Source: JACCXG01 sp963785755
GTDB lineage: Bacteria; Acidobacteriota; Vicinamibacteria; Vicinamibacterales; 2-12-FULL-66-21
Assembly (NCBI GenBank): GCA_963785755.1
Contig: CAWAXG010000068.1
Coordinates: 62,001 to 126,000 of the forward strand
Direction of reading: 5' to 3'
DNA: 64,000 nt
Shown here in pieces: positions 33,528-42,335 of the stretch. Position numbers and translations under genes: made by a program. The stretch's first letter is position 1; the number at the start of each line of letters is the position of its first letter. The notes beneath the pieces were generated by a model. That model was given only the letters and a program-made list of their open reading frames with translations, did no database searches and had not been told where the DNA came from.

Positions 33528-34640
33528 GTGCGAATTGCCATCGATGCCCGCAAGCTGCGCGACTATGGGATCGGCACCTATATCCGCAACCTGCTGCGCC
33601 ACCTCGCGCGTATAGACGACAAGACCGAATACGTCGTGCTGTGCCGCGAGGGAGATCGGGCGTTTGCGGCGGAGCTTGGCGAGAATTTCCGGGCGGTGCC
33701 GGAGCGCTCGCGCGGCTACTCGGTTCGCGAGCAGATTGCCGTTCCGATGGATCTGCGCCGCGAAGGTGCGGATCTGTTCCATGCGCCGCACTACGTGCTG
33801 CCGCCGCTGACGCCGTGCCGGTCGGTCGTCACGATTCACGACTGCATCCACTTGAGATTTCCGCAGTATCTTCCGAACCGGCTCGGCTATGCTTACGCCC
33901 GCGCGGCGCTCTGGATCGCCGCCCACCGCTCTTCGCGCGTGCTGACGGTTTCGGAAGCGTCGAAGCGTGACATCCTCCGCTACTTCCACGTGCCGGACTC
34001 GAAGATCGTGGTCATTCACAACGCCATCGACGAGCGGTTCAACGAGGAGCCGCCCGCCGATGAGGTGATGCGGGTCCGCGAACGCTATCAGCTGAACGAT
34101 CCGTTCGTCCTGTATGCCGGCAACATCAAGCCGCACAAGAACCTCGAGCGGCTGATCGAAGCGTTTCACACGATCCGACGCGGCGAGTTCGAGCACGTGA
34201 AGCTCCTGATCATCGGCGACGAGATCTCGAAGTACGCGGCGCTTCGCCGCACGGTGCACCGCTACAAGCTGCACAAGCACGTCCGGTTCTTCGGCTTCGT
34301 CCCCGACTCGACGCTGGCGATCCTGTACCGCCTGGCACGCGTTTTCGTGTTCCCCTCGTTATATGAAGGGTTCGGGCTGCCGCCGCTCGAAGCCATGGCG
34401 AGCGGTACGCCGGTCATCACCTCGAACGTCTCGTCGCTGCCCGAGGTCGTCGGCGATGCCGCCATGCTGATCGATCCGTACGAACCGGACGCGATTGCCG
34501 GGGCCATGCGGCGGGTGCTGGCCGACGATCGGCTGCGTGACGACATGCGCGAGCGCGGCCTGGCCCGCGTTCGCGAGTTTTCGTGGGATCGATCCGTCCG
34601 TCGCGTCCGCGAGATTTACGAAGAGGTGCTGGCCGAGTGA
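33528..34640 (+). CDS. Glycosyltransferase family 4
   Basis: A 370-residue GT-B enzyme. The start MRIAIDARKLRDYGIGTYIR is standard. FHAPHYVLPPL, VVTIHDCIHLRFPQYL, FVLYAGNIKPHKNLERLIEA, VRFFGFVPDSTLAILYR and FPSLYEGFGLPPLEAMASGT cover the donor-binding site with its E-x7-E. The start is GTG 33528, with an untranslated gap of about 60 bases after the GT2 gene. Similar to the mannosyltransferase-like GT4 enzymes of exopolysaccharide loci; donor not determined. Confidence 0.9.
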   Translation: MRIAIDARKLRDYGIGTYIRNLLRHLARIDDKTEYVVLCREGDRAFAAELGENFRAVPERSRGYSVREQIAVPMDLRREGADLFHAPHYVLPPLTPCRSVVTIHDCIHLRFPQYLPNRLGYAYARAALWIAAHRSSRVLTVSEASKRDILRYFHVPDSKIVVIHNAIDERFNEEPPADEVMRVRERYQLNDPFVLYAGNIKPHKNLERLIEAFHTIRRGEFEHVKLLIIGDEISKYAALRRTVHRYKLHKHVRFFGFVPDSTLAILYRLARVFVFPSLYEGFGLPPLEAMASGTPVITSNVSSLPEVVGDAAMLIDPYEPDAIAGAMRRVLADDRLRDDMRERGLARVREFSWDRSVRRVREIYEEVLAE

Positions 34641-34704
34641 GACCTCCAACCCGCCAGGACCGAACCGCTGCCCCGGCAGCCTGCCCGATTCCACGTTCTG
34701 CAGC

Positions 34705-35980
34705 ATGCGCGTAGCCCTGGTCCACGACTGGCTGACCGGCATGCGGGGCGGTGAGAAGGTGTTGGACGCGATCTGCGAGCTGTTTCCGGACGCGCCGCTC
34801 TACACGCTCGTCCACGTTCCGGGGACCGTATCACCCCGAATCGAGGCCCGTCAGATCGTCACCTCGCTGGCCCAGCGTCTCCCTTCACCCCGGCGGTTCT
34901 ACCGCCACTATCTCCCGCTCTACCCTCTGGCGGTCGAGCTCTTCGACCTCGATCGGTTCGACCTCGTCATCAGCAGCAGCCACTGCGCGGTGAAGTCGGT
35001 CGTGACGCCGAGCCGGGCAGTTCACGTCTGCTACTGCCATTCACCGATGCGCTATGCCTGGGATCAGTTCGACTCGGTACTTCGGGCCGGATCAGGTCGG
35101 CGTGGCGGCCAACTGGATCCTTCGCCGGGTGCTGCGTCAGCTGGCCCGCTGGGATGCCGCGACCGCGGGTCGCGTAGACCGCTTTCTCGCGAACTCTCAA
35201 TATGTTGCGGGCAGGATCCGCCGATACTATAATCGCGGGTCGACCATTGTGTATCCTCCAGTAGACACTGACTTCTACAGCCTCCAGCGCCAGCCGAGCT
35301 CGCCCAGCTTTCTCATCGTGTCTGCGCTCGTGCCGTACAAGCGCCTCGATATCGCCATCGAGAGCTGCCGGCGCGTCGGCGTGCCGCTGAGAATCGTCGG
35401 TATCGGACCGGAACTGTCGCGTTTGCAAGCAATTGCCGGCCCCGACGTCGAGTTCCTCGGAAGCCAGTCCGATGACAGAATCCGGGAGCTTTACCGCCAA
35501 TCGAGCGCCACGCTTCTCCCCGGCGTCGAAGATTTCGGCATCGTCCCGGTTGAAGCTCAAGCCTGCGGCTGTCCTGTGGTCGCCCGCGACCTCGGCGGCG
35601 CCCGCGAGACCGTCCTCGACGGTGTGACCGGCGTGCTGGTCAATGAGCCCTCGACCGAAGCCTTCGCTGACGGCCTGTCGCGCGTGCTCCAGACCTCCTT
35701 CGACCCCGAGAAGGTTCGCGCCAACGCGCTCCGCTTCTCGAGACAGCAGTTTCTCTCGACGTTCAAAGCTGCGATCGAGGACGCGCTCGCCGAAAGAAGG
35801 AGCCAGGGCCGAGTGGCACGAGCGGCCGGCCCTGAACAAGCCGCAAGCCGGGCGCGATTGACGCAAAGCAACGATCCTGAAGAAGCCGCAAGCCAAGCGC
35901 GATTGATGCAAGACGACGATCCTGAAGCCGCAAGCCAGGCCCCATTGGTACAAAAGGCCGATCGCGAGAACAAACAATGA
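34705..35980 (+). CDS. Glycosyltransferase family 4 (frameshifted at about 35077), C-terminal tandem repeats
   Basis: A GT-B enzyme in two frames. The first starts MRVALVHDWLTGMRGGEKVL and runs to CYCHSPMRYAWDQFDS. The second goes on as YFGPDQVGVAANWILRRVLR with FLIVSALVPYKRLDIAIESC and GVEDFGIVPVEAQACGCPVV. Removing one G at 35076/35077 (TCGGTAC to TCGTAC) joins them into a protein of about 424 residues. MRYAWD and the GT4 domain match mannosyl- or glucosyltransferases of capsule clusters. The last 50 residues are three tandem copies of a 15-residue unit (see 35831-35962), an odd ending. ATG 34705; overlaps the next gene by 4 bases. Confidence 0.85.
35831..35962 (+). repeat. Coding tandem repeat, three units of 45, 45 and 42 bases
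   Basis: Units 35831-35875, 35876-35920 and 35921-35962 each begin CCTGAA and contain GCCGCAAGCC. They encode PE(Q/E)AASxAxLxQxxD three times at the C-terminus of the glycosyltransferase. Differences between units are mostly point changes plus a 3-base loss in the third. Confidence 0.85.
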
Positions 35981-37422
35981 TGCGGCGGTATAACCGTCTG
36001 CTCGTCGCCTTTTACCTGATTAGCGATGCCCTGCTCGGTATGGCTGCCTTCGCGCTCGCCTACTTCCTGCGTTTCGAGGGACCCGTCGCGGACATCATCC
36101 CGCCAGTCAAAGGCGTGCCGCAGTTCAAGTACTACGCGTTGATGCTGCCCTTCATCGGCGCGCTCGTCCCGGTCGCGTTTCACGTCCAGGGGTTGTATCG
36201 ACTGCGGCGGGGCCGTACGCGTCTCGACGACTTTTTTGCCGTCTTCGTCGGGAGCATTCTCGCCGTTGTCGTCGGCGTGTTTGCAACGCTGTACATCGGC
36301 GCCTATTTCCTCCCCGAGCATCTGAAGGATGCCGGCGTCCACGAAGTCTCCCAGGTCGGCTGGGCGCTCTTCCTGTTTGTCAATGTGGTGTTCGCCTACA
36401 CCTCGCGCGAGATGGTCCGCGAGTTCCTCGAGCGGCGCTGGAAGGCCGGCATCGGCCTGAAGCGGGTGCTGATCGCCGGCGCCGGCGATCTCGGGCGCAT
36501 GGTGGCGGACAAGGTCCTGGAGCACCGCGAACTGGGCTTCAAGGTCCTCGGATTCATCGACGATCGCGCGACCGGCGATCACATCGGCTACCGCGGGCTG
36601 CCGCTCCTCGGATCTCTCGCCGACGCCGACGAAATCATGAAGCGCGAACGCATCGACCACCTTTACGTCGCGCTGCCGCTCGAAGAGCACGTCAAGATGC
36701 TCAGTCTCGTCGAGGTGACCAACCGTGAAGGTGTCGACCTGCACGTCGTCCCCGACCTGCTGCAGTTCATTGCGTTGCGCGCGCGCCTGGAGAACCTCGA
36801 CGGCGTTCCGATCATCAGCCTGAACGACGTTCCGCTCCGCGGATTCAACAGCATTCTCAAGCGCGCCATCGACATCGCGATCTCGGGGACCGTCCTGCTG
36901 TGCACGTCGGTGCTGTTCGGGGGTATCGCGATCCTGATCAGGGCGACAACGAGAGGGCCGGTCTACTATCGCCAGGAGCGCATGGGGCTCGACGGCAAGG
37001 CGTTCCAGGTTCTCAAGTTCCGGTCCATGTACGAGGGGGCGGAAGACGAAACCGGACCGATCTGGGCGCGCGACAACGACCCCCGCTGCACGCCAATCGG
37101 CCGGTGGCTGCGCCTCTTCGATCTGGACGAGTTGCCGCAGCTCTGGAACGTGCTCCGCGGGGACATGTCCATCGTCGGGCCCCGCCCGGAACGGCCCTAC
37201 TTCGTCGAGCAGTTCAAGCACCGGATTCCGCAATACATGCTGCGGCACAAGGTGAAGTCGGGCATCACCGGCTGGGCGCAGGTCAACGGCTGGCGAGGCA
37301 ACACGTCGCTCGAGAAGCGGATCGAATACGATCTGTATTACATTGAGAACTGGTCGGTCGGCCTCGATCTGAAGATCATGTGGCTGACGCTGGTTCGCGG
37401 CCTCCAGAAGCACGCGTACTGA
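35977..37422 (+). CDS. Undecaprenyl-phosphate glycosyl phosphotransferase (WbaP/EpsE-like)
   Basis: Initiates a polysaccharide repeat unit by moving sugar-1-phosphate to undecaprenyl phosphate. In 481 residues there are four to five membrane helices (10-135), a nucleotide-binding-like middle domain (LKRVLIAGAGDLGRMVADKV), another helix near 300 and the C-terminal sugar-transferase domain. That domain has FQVLKFRSMYEGAED, LDELPQLWNVLRGDMSIVGP (catalytic Asp-Glu) and KSGITGWAQVNGWRG. ATG 35977 overlaps the previous gene. It is the only initiating enzyme in the window, so the nearby glycosyltransferases probably extend its lipid-linked product. Confidence 0.93.
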   Translation: MMRRYNRLLVAFYLISDALLGMAAFALAYFLRFEGPVADIIPPVKGVPQFKYYALMLPFIGALVPVAFHVQGLYRLRRGRTRLDDFFAVFVGSILAVVVGVFATLYIGAYFLPEHLKDAGVHEVSQVGWALFLFVNVVFAYTSREMVREFLERRWKAGIGLKRVLIAGAGDLGRMVADKVLEHRELGFKVLGFIDDRATGDHIGYRGLPLLGSLADADEIMKRERIDHLYVALPLEEHVKMLSLVEVTNREGVDLHVVPDLLQFIALRARLENLDGVPIISLNDVPLRGFNSILKRAIDIAISGTVLLCTSVLFGGIAILIRATTRGPVYYRQERMGLDGKAFQVLKFRSMYEGAEDETGPIWARDNDPRCTPIGRWLRLFDLDELPQLWNVLRGDMSIVGPRPERPYFVEQFKHRIPQYMLRHKVKSGITGWAQVNGWRGNTSLEKRIEYDLYYIENWSVGLDLKIMWLTLVRGLQKHAY

Positions 37423-37510
37423 ATCTTGTAATCAGCCAAAGGCCAATCACCGATCGCCGAGTCGCCGGCCGGACCGGCAATTCAGCCGTGTCGGTCAACT
37501 GCACACATCG

Positions 37511-38446
37511 ATGCCCAGAGTTGTCATTACCGGCGCCGCCGGCTTCATCGGATCTCACCTGTCGGAAAAGCTGCTCGACCGGGGCTACTCGGTAGTCGGC
37601 ATCGACAACCTCCTGACCGGCTCGACGGCGAACATCGCGCACCTGTCGAACCGCGATTTCGTCTTCATCAAGCACGATGTCACCAACTACATCTTCGTCG
37701 AAGGCAAAGTCGACGCGGTGCTGCACTGGGCCAGCCCGGCGAGCCCGATCGACTATCTCGAGCTGCCGATTCCGACCTTGAAGGTTGGCGCGCTCGGCAC
37801 CCACAAGGCGCTTGGCCTGGCGAAAGAGAAACAGGCGCGATTCGTCCTGGCCTCGACCTCGGAGGTCTACGGCGATCCGCTCGAGCACCCGCAGAAGGAG
37901 AGCTACTGGGGCAACGTCAATCCCATCGGTCCGCGCGGCGTCTACGACGAAGCCAAGAGGTTTGCCGAGGCGATCACGACCGCGTACCATCGCTTTCACG
38001 GGCTCGACACGAAGATCGTCCGCATCTTCAACACCTACGGACCGCGGATGCGGCTGCACGATGGCCGCGCGGTTCCGGCGTTCATGAGCCAGGCGCTGCG
38101 CGGCGAGGACGTCACCATCTTCGGCAGCGGCCAGCAGACCCGCAGCTTCTGCTACGTCAGCGATCTGGTCGAAGGCGTCATTCGCTTGATGGAGTCGAAC
38201 CTCAACGATCCTGTCAACATCGGCAACCCGCATGAGATGACGATCGAGCAGATCGCCAGGGCGATCATCCAGCTGACGGGCTCGAAGAGCCGGATCGTCT
38301 ATCGCCCGCTGCCCGAAGACGACCCGAAAGTGCGGCAACCGGACATCACGAAAGCGCGCACGCTGCTCGGCTGGGAACCCACGGTCTCCCTGGAAGAGGG
38401 GCTGGTGAAGACCCTCGACTACTTCCGGGGGCAGGTCGGCGGCTGA
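37511..38446 (+). CDS. NAD-dependent SDR epimerase/dehydratase, UDP-glucuronate decarboxylase-like (UXS)
   Basis: A 311-residue extended SDR. The Rossmann start is VVITGAAGFIGSHLSEKLLD, followed by LHWASPASPIDYLELPI, STSEVYGDPLEHPQKESYWG and the catalytic Y-D-E-A-K within GVYDEAKRFAEAI. The context VRIFNTYGPRM and RSFCYVSDLVEG also fit UDP-xylose synthase. With ugd at 29013 this would make UDP-xylose from UDP-glucose. The start is ATG 37511. A close alternative is a UDP-glucose epimerase or dTDP-glucose dehydratase, but the ASPASPIDY motif favours UXS. Confidence 0.87.
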   Translation: MPRVVITGAAGFIGSHLSEKLLDRGYSVVGIDNLLTGSTANIAHLSNRDFVFIKHDVTNYIFVEGKVDAVLHWASPASPIDYLELPIPTLKVGALGTHKALGLAKEKQARFVLASTSEVYGDPLEHPQKESYWGNVNPIGPRGVYDEAKRFAEAITTAYHRFHGLDTKIVRIFNTYGPRMRLHDGRAVPAFMSQALRGEDVTIFGSGQQTRSFCYVSDLVEGVIRLMESNLNDPVNIGNPHEMTIEQIARAIIQLTGSKSRIVYRPLPEDDPKVRQPDITKARTLLGWEPTVSLEEGLVKTLDYFRGQVGG

Positions 38447-38449
38447 CCT

Positions 38450-38467
38450 AGGGGCATCCCTGCCCCT
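38450..38467. terminator. Weak hairpin between convergent genes
   Basis: AGGGGCA-TCCC-TGCCCCT, a 7-bp stem with 4-base loop, directly after the UXS-like gene and before the convergent pgsA. No T-run follows; listed only as a possible terminator. Confidence 0.3.
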
Positions 38468-38492
38468 TCGCGCGACCCGCGAGGCGCGGCTT

Positions 38493-39065
38493 CTAGGACT
38501 GTTTCGGGCGGGGCGCCTGCGAGCCGTGGATCCCGAATACCTGAATCAGATAGTGAAACGCTGAAATCAGCGTGATCGCGAGCGATGCCCAGACGAACGC
38601 CGTGACGACGTCGCTTTTCTCTTCGAGATAGTTGAAATACAGGGTCACGACACCGGTGAGGATGTAGGTGGCGGTGGCGATCTTGCCGAAGATCGAGGGC
38701 CGGAACGTCCGCGGCCCGACGGCGAGGTTGATCACGGCGACGGTGAGCACAATCGCGACGTCGCGGCTGATGACCAGGACGGTGAACCAGATCGGCAGCC
38801 GGTTCGCGGACCCGATGTCGGGCAGCGTCAGGACGATGAACATCGTGACGAGCAACAGCTTGTCGGCCATCGGATCGAGCCAGGCCCCGAGCGTGGTCTT
38901 CTGTCCGGTGGCGCGGGCGATCAGCCCGTCGAGCAGGTCGGTCAGGCCGGCGACGAGAAATGTGGTGAGGGCCCAGCCCTGGTGGCCGTAGAGGAGGAGA
39001 ATGACGAACGCCGGAATCAGCAACATCCGGAGGATGGTGAGCTGGTTCGCCGCCGTCAGATTCAT
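38493..39065 (-). CDS. pgsA: CDP-diacylglycerol-glycerol-3-phosphate 3-phosphatidyltransferase
   Basis: Membrane enzyme for the committed step of phosphatidylglycerol synthesis. The CDP-alcohol phosphatidyltransferase motif DG-x2-AR-x8-G-x3-D-x3-D is complete (DGLIARATGQKT, then LGAWLDPMADK), around residues 45-70. Four to five further hydrophobic helices follow. In 190 residues it has normal length. ATG 39065 overlaps the preceding TPR gene stop as ATGA; last gene of the tightly packed operon. The phosphatidylglycerol assignment against other members of the superfamily rests on length and context. Confidence 0.92.
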   Translation of the reverse strand: MNLTAANQLTILRMLLIPAFVILLLYGHQGWALTTFLVAGLTDLLDGLIARATGQKTTLGAWLDPMADKLLLVTMFIVLTLPDIGSANRLPIWFTVLVISRDVAIVLTVAVINLAVGPRTFRPSIFGKIATATYILTGVVTLYFNYLEEKSDVVTAFVWASLAITLISAFHYLIQVFGIHGSQAPRPKQS

Positions 39066-40420
39066 GGACCCGTTCGGCCTCCCAGCTCCTGAAGTTTCAC
39101 CAGCGCGGCGACGGCCTCGGCGCCGGTAACCGGTGGCGTCAGATCGAAAGCGCCGTTCTCGCGGGTTGTCATCACCCCGGCTTCCACGACCAGGGATACG
39201 GCGGCGTAGCTGAGGTGCCGCGGGCCGACATCGGCGAACTTGCGCTGGCCGCTGTTGCGCCAGGAAGCCGCAAGCTGCGGACTGCGGGCCGCGATGATCT
39301 CCAGGACGCGGCCCGCCGCGTCGGCGAGATCCGCCCGGCGCACGATCTGCTCCGGCTGAAAGGTGTGATTCGGATACACCTCCATCACGCCGGAACGGGC
39401 GACCGAGAGAATGTGCGATGCCGCCCAGCTGCCCCTCGTGTCCGTGATCACGACGGCACTGACCCGGCGCGCTTTCACGAGGAGATCGTCGAGCCGCACC
39501 GCGAGCAGCGCCGCCAGCTGTGCGCGCGTGACAGCCGGTGAGCTCTCGATGCTGCGATATTCCGGCGGCATCGCCTCGAAGGCGACGCGCGATCGCAGTG
39601 CCGCGATCCTCTCAGGAAGAACCTCTCCCGGCTGCAGCGCCGCGGCGGCACTGAGCGCCTCGAGCGCCTTCGCGACGTCTCCCTGAGCCTCGTAGAGATC
39701 CCCCAGCAGGATCAGCCCGCGAGCGTCCTCGGGTTCGAGCTCGACTGCCTTGCGCGCGGAGTCCAGCCCCGGCTCGATGTTTCCCGCCTTCCGTTCGACT
39801 TCGGCGAGCTCGCGCAGCAGGAACGCGCTGGCCGGCGAGGCATCGACGAGTGTGCGATAGGCCGCTCGCGCTTCGTCAAGCCTGCCAGCGGCAGCCAGTT
39901 TTCGCGCGTTTCCGATGTCCTCCTGCTGGTTGCGGAAGCGCAAGACCTCCAGGCGGCTCCGAAGGACGCCAAGCCCGGGATCGGCGGTCAGCGCAGCTTC
40001 GATACTCGCGACCGCTTCGTCAACCTCCCCCATCCCCAGCAACGCCTCGGCGCGGCCTGCGAGCGCCGGCGCATACCGGGGATTGGCGACTACCGCGCGG
40101 TCGAAATGCAGCAGCGAATCCTTGTGTTTCTTGGCGGCGAGCGCGACATACCCGAGTCCGACTTCGGCTGGATAGAACGTCGCGGCCTGCCGCAGCGCCG
40201 ACGCGAAGTTGCGCTCGGCCGCGCGCAGGTCACCAGCCTGAAGCCACTCCCATGCGATGTGGTGGCGCTCGAGCGCCGCCGGCGTGCCGAGCCCTGGCGG
40301 CGGCTGGGGCTGGACGAAGTCCGGGAACTTCGGCGACGTGACCGCCGGGGGCAGCGGCGCGGTTTTCGGCGCACACCCGGTCACCACCACCATGAGCGTC
40401 AGGACGGCGGCTGCCTTCAT
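39062..40420 (-). CDS. TPR-repeat lipoprotein with SLH-like C-terminus
   Basis: A 452-residue exported lipoprotein: MKAAAVLTLMVVVTGCAPK has a lipobox (VTGC) at residue 16. Tetratricopeptide repeats cover about 50-280, with units such as AALERHHIAWEWLQAGDLRA and GLILLGDLYEAQGDVAKALE. The region 300-440 resembles S-layer-homology modules: SGVMEVYPNHTFQPEQIVRR and AVSLVVEAGVMTTREN. Such proteins may tether to cell-wall polymers, function unknown. ATG 40420 overlaps the hflX stop. It lies between hflX and pgsA in a coupled operon. Confidence 0.82.
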   Translation of the reverse strand: MKAAAVLTLMVVVTGCAPKTAPLPPAVTSPKFPDFVQPQPPPGLGTPAALERHHIAWEWLQAGDLRAAERNFASALRQAATFYPAEVGLGYVALAAKKHKDSLLHFDRAVVANPRYAPALAGRAEALLGMGEVDEAVASIEAALTADPGLGVLRSRLEVLRFRNQQEDIGNARKLAAAGRLDEARAAYRTLVDASPASAFLLRELAEVERKAGNIEPGLDSARKAVELEPEDARGLILLGDLYEAQGDVAKALEALSAAAALQPGEVLPERIAALRSRVAFEAMPPEYRSIESSPAVTRAQLAALLAVRLDDLLVKARRVSAVVITDTRGSWAASHILSVARSGVMEVYPNHTFQPEQIVRRADLADAAGRVLEIIAARSPQLAASWRNSGQRKFADVGPRHLSYAAVSLVVEAGVMTTRENGAFDLTPPVTGAEAVAALVKLQELGGRTGP

Positions 40421-41712
40421 GCCTGACCTCTCACGTCCTGGAACCGTGACAGAAGGCGGCGCGGGATCTCCGCTTCAATCGCGATCGAGCCGTCGGTCGT
40501 GACGTGGCGGAGGATACGGCCCAGCCGATACAACTCCGCGACACGTTCGCGGGTGTCGTGGCCGCTCGAGGCAAATGCCACGCTGACCCGTGCGGTGTCG
40601 AGCGCGAGCCGGGTTTCCATCGCGGCAATCAGCTCGTCCCGCCCCTGACCGGTCAGCGCGGAGACACACAACCCGCCGGGATACATGCCCGCGATCCGCT
40701 GCCGTTCGACCGCGTCAATCCGATCGCACTTGTTGAACACTTCGACGGCCGGCACCTTCTCGGCGCCGACCTCGGAGAGCACGCTGCGTACGGCGTCCAT
40801 GTGCCGCTCCCGATCGGGAGACGAAGCATCGATCACGTGCAGCAGCAGGTCCGCCGCCGCGACTTCTTCGAGGGTAGCCCGGAAGGCGGCAACAAGCGAG
40901 TGCGGCAGCCGCTCGATGAACCCGACCGTGTCGGACACCAGCAACTCACGGCGATCGCGCAGCTTCACCCTGCGGATGAGCGGATCCAGCGTCACGAACA
41001 GCGCATTCGATGCCACCGCGTCGTCGCCGGTCAACAGATTGAACAGCGTCGTCTTGCCGGCGTTCGTGTAGCCGACGAGCGCAACGGTCGGTACGGCCGC
41101 CTTGTGCCGCCGTTCGCGCAGCTGAGACCGCCTCCGGCGGACGACGTCGATCTCCTGCGAGAGCACGCTGATGCGGTGGCGGATGCGCCGCCGATCGGTT
41201 TCGAGCTTCGTTTCGCCAGGGCCGCGCGTGCCGATGCCGCCACCGAGACGTGACAGCGCGTCATTCGCGCCGACCAGGCGCGGCAGCAGGTACTTGAGCT
41301 GAGCGAGCTCCACCTGCAGCTTGCCTTCTCTCGTTCGTGCGCGGCTGGCAAAAATATCGAGGATGAGCTGCGTCCGGTCCAGCACCTTGCATTCGAGCGC
41401 CGCTTCGAGATTGCGCAGTTGCGCGGGCGACAGCTCGTTGTCGAAGACGACCAACGACACGTCGGCCTCGTCGCACGCGAGCCGCAACGACTCGACCTTT
41501 CCACTTCCGAGAAAGGTCGCCGGGTCCGGCTTGGGCCGTTCCTGCAGCACGCGGACCACGACATCGGCACCGGCAGCCGCGGCAAGACCGGCGAGCTCGT
41601 CCAGCGAGTGTTCGGGATCGAAGTGTCGGGAGGATCGGCTGAACAGTCCGACGAGCGCCGCACGCTCCCGAGGCTCGGGCCCGCCCGATCGGGATGACGA
41701 GGAGCGTGTCAC
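40417..41712 (-). CDS. hflX: GTPase HflX
   Basis: Ribosome-binding GTPase that splits stalled 70S ribosomes. In 431 residues there is the N-terminal HflX domain (LVVFDNELSPAQLRNLEAAL and RTQLILDIFASRARTREGKL), the family signature LSRLGGGIGTRGPGETKLE, and the G domain with GYTNAGKTTLFNLL, DTVGFIERLPHSLV and FNKCD. The start is GTG 41712, overlapping the sua5 stop as GTGA. An earlier start in frame would only add Arg-rich sequence from the sua5 gene. Same operon as TsaC, TPR protein and pgsA. Confidence 0.95.
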   Translation of the reverse strand: MTRSSSSRSGGPEPRERAALVGLFSRSSRHFDPEHSLDELAGLAAAAGADVVVRVLQERPKPDPATFLGSGKVESLRLACDEADVSLVVFDNELSPAQLRNLEAALECKVLDRTQLILDIFASRARTREGKLQVELAQLKYLLPRLVGANDALSRLGGGIGTRGPGETKLETDRRRIRHRISVLSQEIDVVRRRRSQLRERRHKAAVPTVALVGYTNAGKTTLFNLLTGDDAVASNALFVTLDPLIRRVKLRDRRELLVSDTVGFIERLPHSLVAAFRATLEEVAAADLLLHVIDASSPDRERHMDAVRSVLSEVGAEKVPAVEVFNKCDRIDAVERQRIAGMYPGGLCVSALTGQGRDELIAAMETRLALDTARVSVAFASSGHDTRERVAELYRLGRILRHVTTDGSIAIEAEIPRRLLSRFQDVRGQA

Positions 41713-42335
41713 TTGAGCGATTCTAGCACGCGGTCCCACGCGACCGCCCCGGCGCGGTGCAGCACCGGAACACTCCGTACGATCTCGACGATGGTCGACG
41801 GCGGACCGCCGGGCGAGGGGCCTCCATCGACGACGACATCGATCCGATCGGTGAACGCCGCTTCGACTTCCGCGGCGGTGATCGCGGGCGGCCGTCCTGA
41901 GATATTCGCGCTGGTCGCGGTAATGCACCCGCCGAAGAGCCGGGCCAACGCACGCGCGACGAGATGGGAAGGAACGCGGACGCCGACGGTGTGGATGCCG
42001 CCGGACAGCCGCCCCGACAGTTCCGGCGCCGCCGGCACGACGATCGTCAGGGCGCCTGGCCAGAATGCCTCGGCGAGGCGTCTTTCGACGGGACCAAACG
42101 CTCCTGCTCTTTCAGCCTGCGCGGAATCCGCCGCGATCAGCGCAACCGGCCATGACGCGTCGCGCTCTTTCACGGTGAAGAGTCGATCGACTGCCTCGTC
42201 GCTCCGGGGATCGACGGCGAGTCCATACGCGGTCTCCGTCGGATATCCAACGATTCCCCCCTGCCTGATGACCTCGACCGCCTCCTGAATGAGCCGTTTG
42301 TCGGGTTCGGAGGGATCGACGGTGTATCGCCGCAT
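41709..42335 (-). CDS. L-threonylcarbamoyladenylate synthase (Sua5/YrdC family)
   Basis: Makes the threonylcarbamoyl-AMP used for t6A tRNA modification. In 208 residues the YrdC fold is shown by GGIVGYPTETAYGLAVDPRS, VKERDASWPVALIAAD, FWPGALTIVVPA and TATSANISGRPPAITAAEV. No C-terminal Sua5 domain is present, so it is the short TsaC form. ATG 42335 shares one base with the MFS stop (TGATG), and its stop overlaps hflX. Core gene, operonic. Confidence 0.93.
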   Translation of the reverse strand: MRRYTVDPSEPDKRLIQEAVEVIRQGGIVGYPTETAYGLAVDPRSDEAVDRLFTVKERDASWPVALIAADSAQAERAGAFGPVERRLAEAFWPGALTIVVPAAPELSGRLSGGIHTVGVRVPSHLVARALARLFGGCITATSANISGRPPAITAAEVEAAFTDRIDVVVDGGPSPGGPPSTIVEIVRSVPVLHRAGAVAWDRVLESLK

